A stretch of 64,000 nt of DNA from Nephrocerus scutellatus (Eukaryota; Arthropoda; Insecta; Diptera; Pipunculidae), in contig OX352761.1 of assembly GCA_947095585.1 (NCBI GenBank), positions 129,920,277 to 129,984,276 of the forward strand, read 5' to 3'. The position numbers and the translations under genes are program-made. Shown here in pieces: positions 46,501 to 57,640 of the stretch; within the stretch, counting starts at the first letter, position 1, and each line of letters starts with the position of its first letter. Under the pieces are notes generated by a model. That model did not search any database and was not told the DNA's origin. It saw only the letters and a list, made by a program, of their open reading frames with translations.

Positions 46501-49500
46501 TCCAGCAGCATCAGAATGAGATCCAAATTAATTTTGCGACTAGTTAGATACTCGCCCGACTTAATCAAATGATAGACACACTTGCGAACGCTATTGGCAC
46601 ACAGCATTTCACTGATGAGCATATAATACATGGAGATCATGACGTGGCCCTCGTTGACATCACATATGAATTTTTTCGTGGCAAACTTCACATCCACCAA
46701 CCAGTCGGAGAAGGAGTTATGAAAGATCTTGAGACGTTTATGGCCTGCATCATAGGCCAGAATGTTTTTCATCAGATGAAGACGTTTTTCGAATTCTTCC
46801 CCATCAATGCTGTAATTATGCGTACGCAGGCAATTGAAAAGAAACAACTTGTCCACATATCCCGTAGAGGCGAGAAGAACATTCAGCACTGGTCGTATCT
46901 TCATGTATTGCTTCTTATTGAAGGACTTCTGACAGATGTACAAGTACAGTCCATTTAATGTGCACGGAATGAGTTTAATTTCGCGAAAGCTAAAGAAATT
47001 CTCTTTAATTCCGTTGAGCACCTTTTCCAGATAGAGAATGCATCCATTCGATTTGATGTACAACTGATGCAATGACTCGATAATTTCTTTAGTTAGCATA
47101 ATGCTATCCTTGAAATCAGAGTTTAATCTATTAATTATGTACTCCTGGACATCCTTGACCACATGCGACTTACGCAGGTCATCGAGAGTAATCTTTTTAA
47201 AACCGGTGAACATTTTGGTAATGTGCTTCGTTTGCTTCTTTGTCGTGCAGACGAGGAACAACCACTTGGGGAATAGGTGAATGTGATTTGACAAAAGTTC
47301 AGCTACATTGCGACTCTTTTGATTTGTCGAGCAACGACCCTTCAGCGTCGAAATGAGATTTCCCTCGTTAATGTAGTTCTCATCGATTGAATCGATGAGC
47401 AAAAGTAGTGCAGCTTTCGGGGGGGTCAGTTCGAGCAACGGAAAGAGCAGTGCCTTTTTAAAACACTCATCTGGATTCTTTTCGATGTTGTCCACATTTA
47501 GACATTCGAATATATCCGGATTTGAGATGAGCATCTCATAGTAGCCATCGGCTATTATTGTCCGACAACTCTTTGGTTTGGGCAGAGGTGGCGGAAGGGA
47601 GTTTACCTCGTTGGTGGAGGAAATCTGTGGCTGGTGCTGATAAACCTCATCGGAAATGGGCAAAGTCACCTCACAAAGATTCTCCTCTGTTGGTGTGGGT
47701 GTTGCGCCCGCAATCATTGCTGCTCTCTCTTCCATTTCCTTAAAGTCGATTAGGTTATCTTCTTTGTTGCCAATCGATCTTGCTTCCTTCTGTGTGGATT
47801 TTGTTATTTCTACGTCTGCATCCTCATATTTGCTATCACCATATTTCTCCTCCTCGTCGTCACCATCATTTATGGCCGCTTCAATTGCATTTTTCATGTC
47901 ATCGCCGCCCATTTCGGCAATATCCTCACCGCCTCCATGTTGAATGGAGGGTACAGATTTTGGCGATGCGATGCCACCCGTTGTCGTCGTTGAAGTCGCC
48001 TGCCGACATTTGACTGGAATTTTTGATTTCTTGCCAGGGCTACACTTGGCCGACGATGATGGCGATTCCTTTTCTTTTTCTGTGTCATTTTTTTCCTTGG
48101 CGCATTTGCTGCCAGGTGGATGGGTACCGTAGGCATTCTTCATATCAACATCCGCCTTATTATCTCGTCGCTGTTCTGGCGATGGCGCAGATTTCTGTCG
48201 AATCATTGCAGCCTTTTTGTTGCAAGTCGATGTGCGAGATTCCTGAAAATCATTTCCTGCACCTACACATGCACCACCACTCTTTTTTAGTTCGGCAATT
48301 AAAATGTCTTCGGCGTTTTCCTCTAGGGAAATATTATTCATCGCTTCATTGAGTTTCGATTCGACTTGTTGGGCCTCGTGGCTCAGAAAAGAAAACCCAT
48401 CTTCGATAACCCGCTGGCTATCTTCACGACTAATAAGCGAAGAATGACTGAGTATCTGTAGAACGACCTTTCGGATGAACCGTGACAAACTGTGACACTC
48501 GGGATTTTGTGAATTAATGAGGTAACATGCAAGAAGCTTGCGATTGAGTATACCTTTAGTACCCGAATTGCCGTTCATGATTGCCTGACAGATGGAAGTC
48601 TTGCCAGAGCCATTCGACCCGAGAACGAGGCAACCATGGTACATGGAACCCGATGAGGAAGCCTTCGAACGACTAGGCAAATAAGCTGCAGCTGCTGAAG
48701 GGAGTTCATTTTTGCCTGTAGCCACACCGCCAAGCAGGCTGGGGATGCCTTTTTTCCCAGCCGTTCTCTGCTCCAGGCAGAGAGCGATTTTCTTTAGTAC
48801 CCACTCACGATGTATGTACACAGATGTGTGAGATTTTACACTAATCGGAAACCGGCCACTAACGCCAAGACCAACACCAACTGAAGCAATTATGCCATTG
48901 ACTTCCTTGTCAGGTGAATGCTTCTTATGCATGAAAACCTCCAGATTATCGGCTGTCTCGGCTTGGAGATTCTCTGTACCCCTGACACCGCCATCAGATT
49001 CCCCATTTTCAATATCAGCTGAACGACCACGCTTCGATGATGTACCCCCCTCAACGGTGAAGTTCTGTTGCACCAAGTTGGCAAAATGCTCTTCACGTGC
49101 AAGATTAGAGAAACTCGAGTTTGGACAATCACGTCCGCTTATTTCAAGCTTCTTCTGGACTTGTGTGGTGTCTTTGAGGAAGTTCAATATACGACGGTCT
49201 TCTAGTTGATGATTGGGTGTTCCAGCGTTAGAATGATGGTTCTTTAACATAACGAAGGCTGAATTTACGTCTATTGCACCACCACCACCACCACCGGCCA
49301 AAGAACTAGAAGCACATCCCCCATCGATAGTGTTGTCTGTCTCATCATCATCGCCAGCGCCGGTGGATCCGTTGCCATTGTTTCGGATCATGCGATTGGA
49401 GTCTTTATTGAACAATTTGTATTCCAAGAGATTTGACAATTTTGCATCAGGATCACTGTTCATTGTGGTACGTTCCCGATGATTTCCTCCGTATCGGCTG

Positions 49501-49811
49501 CGTTCGCCACTCCTGTAGCGATCCGACTTCCTTAGTGGAGTTGCATACAGTAGTTCCTTGGTCAGTAGATGTCTGCTGCTGTTCTGACTATGGCGATTAT
49601 TCGATGAAGAATTTGAATTCGAATTCGAATGCAAATTCTGATTGCAATTATTCAATAGAAGTAGCTGCGATGCGGTATTATTGGCCACTAATACTGTCTG
49701 TGATTTGGTTGTCTGCTGTATCTTTCGAACAGATTCATTAAACATTGCCTGACACGGCAGATTCTCGTAGATGTCGTTTCGTAGGTTATCTTTATCGGGT
49801 TGTTTAGACAT
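40533..49811 (-). CDS. ANKRD50 homologue: P-loop NTPase plus ankyrin repeats
   Basis: Coding exons, in order of translation, are 49811-46251, 46176-44529, 44470-44165, 44070-43760, 43692-43494, 43426-43120 and 40716-40533. Phases agree and the product is about 2171 aa. Residues 1-330 are low complexity. A conserved REWVLKKIALCLEQRT leads into Walker A GSNGSGKTS (about 396-404) and, after a long charged insertion, Walker B-like LLLLIDSIDEN (about 805). Exons 2 and 3 encode about 16 ankyrin repeats with ANKRD50 signatures such as LLFWGCGIDCMDSEGRTVLS and KDADSRTTLYILALENKLDV. The C-terminus is Asn, Ser and Gly rich. Vertebrate ANKRD50 works in SNX27-retromer recycling from endosomes; a similar role here is inferred. 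Intron 6 (2.4 kb) carries SINE and LINE debris. Confidence 0.93.
40811..41088 (-). mobile_element. tRNA-derived SINE, copy 1, in ANKRD50 intron 6
   Basis: Read on the minus strand, the 5' end at about 41088 has GGGCACC, then an A-box TGGCTCATTGG (41077-41067) and a B-box GGTTCGAATCC (41034-41024) at tRNA-like spacing. This is the internal Pol III promoter of a tRNA-derived SINE. A body of about 200 bp follows and ends in a TA-repeat tail at 40796-40810. The body matches the element at 57397-57640. No cloverleaf with a clear anticodon could be assigned. Confidence 0.82.
41262..41347. repeat. Dispersed repeat shared with 26928-27024
   Basis: Second copy of the repeat described in B52 intron 4, with the same block order and orientation and a three-base deletion after GTTGCTCC. 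Confidence 0.6.
41355..41720 (-). mobile_element. 3' end of a Jockey-type LINE
   Basis: On the minus strand, frames read HREDLPVICSLCNRRER, the cysteine-histidine tail motif of Jockey/I-type ORF2 proteins. EEDMVMILNGTNWNKLHNYC follows, typical of the C-terminal end of those proteins. A polyadenylation-like AATAAA and a (TATC)n tail at 41370-41355 mark the 3' end. It is 5'-truncated and broken by stops. It may extend to about 41990 but the frame is unclear there. Confidence 0.72.
42060..42840 (+). mobile_element. RTE-like LINE fragment, 5' UTR and endonuclease (copy 3)
   Basis: The 5' segment (CTATCTCTGACTGGTGAAAG, then GTGCGATCAAACCTCCACG...) is shared with 51030-51320. The endonuclease frame follows: RIFSWDVCSLYRARAA, then ILGDMNAKIDREPAFRQFVG with the catalytic GDMN and IYKATWVYPDGDNRN. 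It ends where the RT part should begin. It lies in intron 6 of ANKRD50, antisense to that gene. Confidence 0.82.
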
Positions 49812-51020
49812 TGTTTAGATTTTCAAAAGATTTTGGTTTTTCTTCTCCCAAAACGAGATAAATCCACCGAAGTTACTAAATGTGCGAAAATGGCTTAATG
49901 AGTTTGTATCGCTGTCCTGAATGGTTGGATATCTTTTTTGTTATTAATCATCTTTATCATTTTTGCAAGTTGCGCTCCCCCAAAAAATTATATTCTGAAA
50001 GTAAAACCAAGTAAAGAAGAAGTAAATTGGATATCCAATTTTGGAAAAGACAAAAAAACTTTTTGTTATTAGTTCATTTGGCGAGGTAATGAGGTAAACT
50101 CATTCACTTTAAGGCTAATTTGTTTTACTTATTTCAACAATTTTTTTTTCGATTTCTATGTAATTTCTTAACTAAAGCTATTTTCTGCAGACTTTTTTCT
50201 TTCATCTTCGATGGTTGGACACAGAGATAGTCGGACAAGATGAGACGCAATGGCAAAAGCAATAAATTACCATAATATGCTTCGCCATTCCATCGTTTGT
50301 GCGGATAGTCGTTATGTAGTACATTTTTTTCTTCGTGGACCGTTGCTTGGTATTAAATAAATGAATGGCCATGTTATTGTACTGTTGTAATAATTGACGT
50401 GGATACGCGATCTGTTATGAAAAATCTGCCCACTCTTTGTGGTCTGAATTCCACTTTGTGTGCAGCACTTTGACGAACGACAACCAGCAGCGAAAGAAGG
50501 CAGTTTCTTTTAATCGAGTTAAGTTTTATAGAAGAATGTTTTTATTTTGCGTATCATTAAGTTGTAACATTATTAATGTAATTGACTTGATAACATGACA
50601 ACTAATTTCCGCAACGTTGAACCGTCATTCAATTCTTAAACGGAAAACGGTGCATGAAATAGATTTTGCTTTCAGACAACATCTTCTGCTTGACCGGCTC
50701 TGCCTTGAGTCATTCTGAGTGTAAGCTAGATCCAACATAAGTCCCCAAACTACGGAATAGACACAAAATCCCCAAAAACAAAATACCCAGCGCTACAATA
50801 TCATCAAGAACAAAAAAGAATACATCAGCGAAAAAATGAAAAATTTTAGAGAACATGTATATGGAATGCGTTGCAAAACTTTGTACTCCCGTATGAATAT
50901 GTTCTTCAAGCGATCAAAGTGAAAAATCATAGACATCTCCTATTTTACCCTGCTTTTTTAAATTCACTATGGCTGTCAGCCATCAGCAAAATAGCGACAT
51001 TCACACGTAAGATTAATCAG
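49812..51020. other. ANKRD50 upstream region
   Basis: Expected to hold the 5' untranslated region and promoter of ANKRD50. No TATA box or other gene was recognised. The sequence becomes repeat-like as the LINE copy at 51025 is approached. Confidence 0.4.
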
Positions 51021-51024
51021 AATT

Positions 51025-52422
51025 GCACGTGGCCGTAACTATCTCTAACTGGTGAAAGTGCGATCAAACCTTTAAGTGGTGCGGCCGACGGTAATTTTCC
51101 TCCAATACAGGACAGATCGGGCTAGTCCCTTCCAAGTAAGGTTGGCGCGAGGCCAATAACCACGGCCGTAAACAATTTTTAAGGAACTCCAAATCAGGCT
51201 CGGATACACCGATGAACGACGAAGACCACGGCAACTAAAACGTCTAAACGATATAAGAATTTTCTCATGAAACGTACACTTACTGTATAGAGCACGAGCT
51301 GCACATCAGCTTGCCGAAACCCGGTCAAAACAGGGTGTCCAAAAAGAGGTTAACACTTATATGGAATTGACTATGCTATGATGCTATATGGGTCGTAACA
51401 ACCTTTTGGACACCCATGTTCATATGCATATAATTCAGCTGTCATGCAACACATCATTTTCTGGTGGTGAGCTTTCTAGTCAGCAAAAGAATAAAATCCA
51501 CCGTTATCGCTGGAATAGCCTACGTTCTCTTCAACCTGGCGTTGGAGAAAGTGATTTGAGACTCTGACGCAACGGCGGGAGTAAAAATCCTTTATAAGTC
51601 CATTCAGATACTGGGATATGCAGACGACATTGACATCGTTGGTAGAAACCCTAGAGTTCTACATAAAGCTTTCATCCAAGATAGAGCGGGCGGCACGAAA
51701 TATGGGGCTGCACATAAATGAGAGAAAAAAAAGTACATGGTGGCCACGTCTGCGAGCCAAAGATCGAACATTGGTCCCTCAACTACAACAGTGGAGCGCG
51801 AATTTGAAGTAGTGCAATCCTTTAACTATCTCGGGTCAACTGTAGCAGCCGATAACAGCATGGAAACAGAAATACCCGCACGGTTGCTTAAAGCCAACAA
51901 AGCCTACTCTAGTCTGTCAAGACTCTTCAAATCCTGGAACATAATCATAACATCCAAGCTACTGGTATATAAGACAATGGTCATACTAGTACTTACATAT
52001 GGATCCGAGACTGGGTGCTTAGCAAAAAGCATTCTGGCCTCTTAGCTGCGTTCGAGAGAAAAGTCTTACGGAGAATTGTTGGTCACGTATGTGAGGAAGC
52101 ACGAATACGGAGAATCTATTATGATGAGATCTAAGAGCGTTATCGCGATGTCGACAATTAAGCTCGGTAGGCTCAGGTGGGCAGGACACCTAGCTCATAT
52201 GAGGGAAGAGGATCCTGTTCGAAAAGTCCTTTGCGGTAGGATTTATGGGACACGACAGGGAATCCGGCCAAGACTACGCTGGAAGGATAACGTAGACCAC
52301 GACGCCCAGAGTTTAGGGATGCCAAACTGGATGACATCGGCTCAAAATCGGGGCAGGTGGTGAAATTTTGTACAAGAGGCCAGGACCGGACCCCGGTTGT
52401 AGGGCCAAATATGATGATGCTG
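51025..52422 (+). mobile_element. RTE-like LINE, internally deleted (copy 4)
   Basis: The 5' UTR-like segment shared with copy 3 (51030-51320) is followed by a small palindromic insertion. RT and C-terminal parts follow: a YADDIDIVGR-like palm remnant read as QTTLTSLV in the shifted frame, VEREFEVVQSFNYLGSTVAA, KLLVYKTMVILVLTYGSETG, GRLRWAGHLAHMREEDPVRK and SLRWKDNVDHDAQSLGMPNW-type sequence. The endonuclease region is missing. The 3' end is CAAATATGATGATGCTGA. Frameshifts make it inactive. Confidence 0.85.
51332..51416. mobile_element. 85-bp palindromic MITE inserted in LINE copy 4
   Basis: The left end GGGTGTCCAAAAAGAGGTTA and the right end, read in reverse, GGGTGTCCAAAAGGTTGTTA make inverted repeats of about 20 bp around a short core. 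It sits at the point where the LINE endonuclease region is lost. Confidence 0.65.
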
Positions 52423-53720
52423 ATTAACTTCACGTGACAGTGTGTCTGTTTGTTTGTGGGTGGTGGAATTTTGTGATCAATTTCTAACCAAAGGTCTCCC
52501 ATATTTTTTAAAAAAAACTGATTTTTTTCAAACTTTGTTCGGTCCGGTGACTACACTTATTTTAAAAATTTGGAATTGATCGGGCCCTAGGGCTCCAATA
52601 TAAATGTTTTCAAAATTAACCAGATTTTATTCAAACTTTGCACACATTGTTTTGGGTTAATTATTCACCTTAACGCCCACGCTGTGCCATAGCATTGTTA
52701 TAGTGTTACCCCATTCAAGCGTGCGCAAATTAAAAATAAAAAAATTAAATTCATCTACATTCATAAATGCTAACGTGTCACAATGCCCTTTGACAAATCA
52801 AAAAGATTTCTTCACAAAACCCTTATATTTAGAAAATTAATGCAGTCTTCAAAACTTATATTATAGTTAAGTACATGCATTACAATAATTATGTATCTAT
52901 CTTTATATTGCATATTTAACTCGGTGTAGTGAGCGATGTCCTAAACACAGGAACGACAAAATGAATGGACTACGAAACAATGAGCTGGAGAAACAAAAAT
53001 GTTGACAGAAATAGGGATATGGAAAATTAATCTGTTTATTCAAACATAACCCACATAACGATAACCTGAATCATCGTTGTCGTTAAGTTTCAAGGAACAT
53101 ACTCATTCATATAAATATGTATACCGAGAGGGGGATGAAATGTCCTGAATAGTGTTACAAAGGAAGATAAACACATGAGCGACATGAGTCTATTCATGTC
53201 ACATAATCACACAGGCCATACTATGCAGACTGATTTACCACTCGCTTTCTGCTCTATTAAGTGAAGCGTATGAATTGTTGTTGTTTAATGTCACTGATTT
53301 AGATTGTATCTGTACATCACTTTTTGCCGAGGGCATCGGAAATCCATGAGCCACACGAGACACTACTTACACCAGTAACAATTTTGCAACTTTTCTGATA
53401 ACCATTGGTTTAGCAATAAATGTTTGGATAATTTCTGCGTTGCTTTTGACAGTCAAAAAAAAAGAAGCTTCTCCTAGCTTTGAAAAAAACATCACCTAAT
53501 GAATTCGAGTTACAAATAATTAAATCAAATATAACTATGAATGAAGATGAAGATGATGAAAGCTACAGCACTAAAGTCTTAATGCAATGCTATAAATCTT
53601 TCTTGCATTTGTTGCAGGTAATAAAATCATTGGTTTCACATAACTACCAACTGTCTTGCCAGTAATTTCTCGCACAAGGAGTAGCTGAAATACACAATCT
53701 CTCTTATGGAAAAGCATACA
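52423..53720. other. No gene recognised
   Basis: A+T-rich sequence with no protein-like frame. Nothing was assigned to a family. Confidence 0.4.
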
Positions 53721-55995
53721 CACACTGCGGTTCACTGGAATAAACGCAGGCAATTTTGAGAAGTAAAAATGATCTTTTTCCGTTGAGAAAAGAAACAGTG
53801 GTTCATGTTGAATGCAATGGTGAATTCCAAAATTTTACGAGAACCAGCTAACGGTAGTTTTATGAATGAGTAAAAAAATTGTTTTAAACTGTCAGAGAGG
53901 CAAAAATAAATGTTTACTTTTCGTAAGGGTTATGAAATAGCTTGCAAGATCAATCGGAGTGATCATGTTGTTGGCAATTATTTAAAGGATCCGAAAATTA
54001 TAAAAAATTATAAAGGAAATGTTTCCACAGCCCTAACAGCAACAGAAAAACGAAAAATTGGCTGTTCCGACAGCTATAATCAGAGAAGCAGCTGGTTTTA
54101 CTGCATGTAAATCTACCGTTCATTGTCTGATTCACCTTAAGCAACTGAAGCTGAAGAAAAAACCACCACTGATTATGAAAGATTCTAACAATTCGCGAAC
54201 GACCACATGACCTGGGATGTGCAACAAGGAGCAAGTTCGAATAACTGGAAAAAAGTAGTCTTTTCTGATGAAAAAAGTTAAATTAAGATGGACCGGATGG
54301 CTATAACTTTTAATTCCACGATCTAAGACAAGAGGAGCTCTTTTTAAATCGCCATCATAGCAGAGAAACACGCGTAATGGTTTGGGATACAATAATGTAT
54401 ATGGCACCATTGACTTAGTGGTACAAAGTTCAAAAATGACAGGAAATAGATAAGTGTTGGAATTAGCTTTTCGGATAATCCACGATCTCTTTGGACCACT
54501 TTTATGGATATGTAAACAACATACACACGGCTTCCATTGTTAAAACGTTCGTTGCCAGTGAAAATGTTGAACTTTTACCATGGCCACCATATTCGCCAGA
54601 CCTTAAAATTATAGAAAATGTCTGGGGTTCGCTCACACGAAAAGTGTACGAAGGTGGAAAACAATACGATGACAAGGAACTGCAAATCGATGCCATTAAA
54701 CTTGCCTGAGATGATATATCATTCGATTACTTAGCCTCATTGTACAACTACATTGAAGATCGAATTTTCTAAGTTATCTTGAAGAAAGGTGGCTCTACTC
54801 ATTATTAAAAATTATATCTGGAGTATGTGTTTAAAATAAAAAATCAATTTTCATAAAGAAAATATGCTTCTAATCTTATGAGCATATCTTTTTACGAGGG
54901 GTGCCGTAAATGTTTTTAGAAAATGGTAATACTAGTGTTTTCCGATGCAAATCTCTGTCAGTCTAAAGGATTACCGTTTTTGGAGGTTATGTTTCTCAAA
55001 AGTTATCTGTCAGTTTACTTCAAAAATTGAATTCATGGCTAGTGTTTATAATTGGTACAATGAATTTAAACGCGAACGACGTTCACTCAAAGACGAGCCT
55101 CGTGGAGGTAGTCCAAAAACAGCTGTTGTGCCAGAAAACATCGATGCTGTGAGAAAACTGATTGAAGAGGATCGTCATGTGACTTATCGGGAAATCGAGG
55201 AACACCAGCGTATATACGATCTTACATGAACATTTAAAGGTGCGGAAGCTATGTGCACATTGGATTCCACGGACGCACAAAAAAGGTTCGTGTCGATTGG
55301 TGCCGCCACATGAATGTGGAAAATCCGTTGAAGGTACTTTCAAAAACGTATACAAGTTCGTGACAGGTGACGAGTCATGGATATTTGCGTATGAGCCGGA
55401 AAGAAAGGGGCAATCGACTGTTTAGGTCTTCTAATTCGAAGAAAAACCAACAAAAGTTGTGCGGGCTCGTAGCGTTGGGAAGAAAATGGGCGTGTTTCTT
55501 AACGAAAACCGGTCAAGTGGCTACAAAAGACAGTCAATTCAGCTTGGTATACGACCATTTGTTTCCCTAAGGTTTTTTATCCAATTGAGAGAAAACAACC
55601 CAAAACGGCGAATCAGTTTGCATCACGATAATGTGAGCTCTTGGTCCAAATGACTTCTTCCTGTTCCCAACAATCAAAGATAAGATGCGTGGATAACGAT
55701 TTTTATCGCCTGAAGAAGCGGTTAAAGCGTTTAAAAACCATGTTTTGCAGCTATCATCTTTGGGCTGGAAAAAGTTTCGATAAATGCATGCCATTTGGAC
55801 TCATATGGCATAAGGGTCTCTACTAATGTACCGTTATCCTGTTCTGAATATTTTTCAAAACTTGATCTTGTATGAACTACAAACTACTCTAACTTTCACC
55901 ATCATCTCTTTTTTTCTTTCCTGACATTAGTTGGAGAAATGTCCATTTTACCTCCCAAAATGATGTGCTTCTAATCTAGTGAACCGCAGTATACT
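53721..55995 (+). mobile_element. Degenerate Tc1-like transposon, interrupted by mariner
   Basis: Left end ACTGCGGTTCACTGGA (about 53727) and, read in reverse, right end ACTGCGGTTCACTAGATTAG (about 55991) are matching terminal repeats. Between them, at 53910-54775, frames resemble Tc1 transposase. The N-terminal helix-turn-helix region is seen at 53910-54110. The C-terminal DDE region at 54490-54775 reads LLPWPPYSPDLKIIENVWGS then LTRKVYEGGKQYDDKELQID, with the expected E in IIEN. The second catalytic Asp region reads NNIHTA, so it appears lost. Stops and shifts abound. A mariner fragment at about 54893-55860 is nested near its 3' end. Confidence 0.78.
54893..55860 (+). mobile_element. Degenerate mariner transposon nested in Tc1 element
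   Basis: Begins with a mariner-like end TTACGAGGGGTGCCGTAAAT. Frames then read ASVYNWYNEFKRERRSLKDE, TAVVPENIDAVRKLIEEDRH followed by VTYREIEE, VTGDESWIFAYEPERKGQS (with the first catalytic Asp), and RISLHHDNVSSWSK (with the second catalytic Asp, HHDN). These are classic mariner blocks in the right order, in several frames. The 3' inverted repeat was not found, so it is 3'-truncated. Inactive. Confidence 0.85.
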
Positions 55996-57378
55996 TTCGT
56001 CAACAGCAAAGCAATCACTGAGGGTGAATTACGTGACTTTATGTTGAGCTTTGCTGTTCTACCGCTTATTGTGCCCGTATGGAAGTGTGTCTGTGCGACT
56101 TCGACCCATGCACAATTCATTCATAAAATCAGCGTCATCCTGACTGTTGTGTCGATTGGGGTGATGAAATGAAAAATGCTGTCAAATATCCTGAGGCTCA
56201 GGAAAGGAAAGAGTCCCATTCATATACCTACACGTTTATAGGAATATATTTGCCAACGAAGGAAATGTTTTATTTTCTCTCCGTCGACATTATTCTTTGC
56301 AAACTCGGGAAATTTACGAGAATTCAATTCAATTATCGATTTATGGGGTTACAAGAATTGGTAATACCTTGTTATGCATAACAAAGCCTACTAAAGAACT
56401 TTTTGGCTTTCACAAATTACACGATTCTTGTCGTACTAACTGTAATTACCGTGGATTGCTAAACTGTCGATTAAGTTGTTTCAAGTGCTAACCCCATATA
56501 GAAGTGTTCTCTTCAAACTGTGTGAGTGGCAGTCGCAGTTAAGTACTTTCGTATCAATAGTCTGTGAGTATTTGTTCCAATACGCTTCTATTTTGTTCAA
56601 AATATTTTGCATAGCATTTGACGCTTTTGTTATAATATATATACATAACAAAATAATATATTATATTGTATAATATTGTAGCAATTTCCTCTGTTTAACG
56701 GAAAATAAGAATTCGGAATTGATTTATAATTGAACATATCATAAACTGACCATAGCACCATTAGTTATTTCAAAAATTATTATTATCTGGATACTTTATA
56801 AGTTAATCAACAAGAAAAAATTCGTGTGTTCTTGTGATCATTACAACCGGCATTTAACATGCAAAATGCTCTGTTATGCTGTATATTATCACCTACGATA
56901 ATTACAGTCCAATTATCTTCGAATCATAAAAAAAAGTTATTTACACAACGATAAGTACGCACGTACTTTTAAATAACTTCAATGTCAGATTAAACCCGTT
57001 GTGGTATCTGATTTTCAAATTTGTGCATATAAAATGTATTTAAAATGAACGACTTTTTTGTATGATTTAAAATGATTTAAAATTTCCCTTTTTAAAATAT
57101 GCGCTCATAAATTTGCCGGCCGGCATGTTGTTTCTAGAACATGTAGACATTTTAATTCTGCGTTATTCAAGATATTAACCAAATATGTAATACCTTCCAT
57201 TCCTGAGATTATTCCATTTTCTTACCTTTTCCAGGGTTGCCCAACACTCTGTCATCTGAAATACACATGCGTGCAAAGTTTCAATAAAATCGGGAAGTGG
57301 GGTGAAAATTGATCGCAAGATCGAACGAAGAACGAACGAACGACAGACAGAACCATGCCGACGCGAAGTTAACATACG
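55996..57378. other. No gene recognised
   Basis: Short frames only, with no motif. An AT-rich palindromic run (TATATACATAACAAAATAAT) lies near 56637-56660. Confidence 0.4.
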
Positions 57379-57396
57379 AGCAATAATAATAATATT

Positions 57397-57640
57397 CGGC
57401 ACCGTTGTTGTCCAAGGCCTAGCTTCTCGCGAACATTTGTGTTGGCATGTATATTTTTGGACAAATATGGAAAGGACCTACAATTTAAGGCCGGTTCCGA
57501 ACGGCAAATTGAGAAGCTTTCCGTGACAAATTATTACTCTCGGAACGTTTGTCACCCATTCGCGAGAGGTGGGACACCGTGAAAAATACTCTCCTCCTGC
57601 TCAGTAGCCATGCTCTTTTCCACTGTGCGACGGCGCCCAC
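57397..57640 (-). mobile_element. tRNA-derived SINE, copy 2, internally deleted
   Basis: Matches the body of the SINE at 40811-41088 on the same strand (GTATTTTTCACGGTGTCCCA, TCTCGCGAA.., CCGTTCGGAACCGGCCTTAA). The 5' GTGGGCGCC and an A-box-like segment remain, but the B-box is deleted, so it cannot be transcribed by Pol III in the normal way. The 3' tail is (ATT)n at 57381-57396. Confidence 0.78.

Noticed and set aside
45080..48352. Several plus-strand frames of 60-130 codons opposite the ankyrin gene
   Set aside because: Antisense shadows of a strongly conserved coding sequence on the minus strand.
56169..56673. Three overlapping plus-strand frames of 60-70 codons
   Set aside because: No motif or splice structure; overlapping frames with AT-biased composition.
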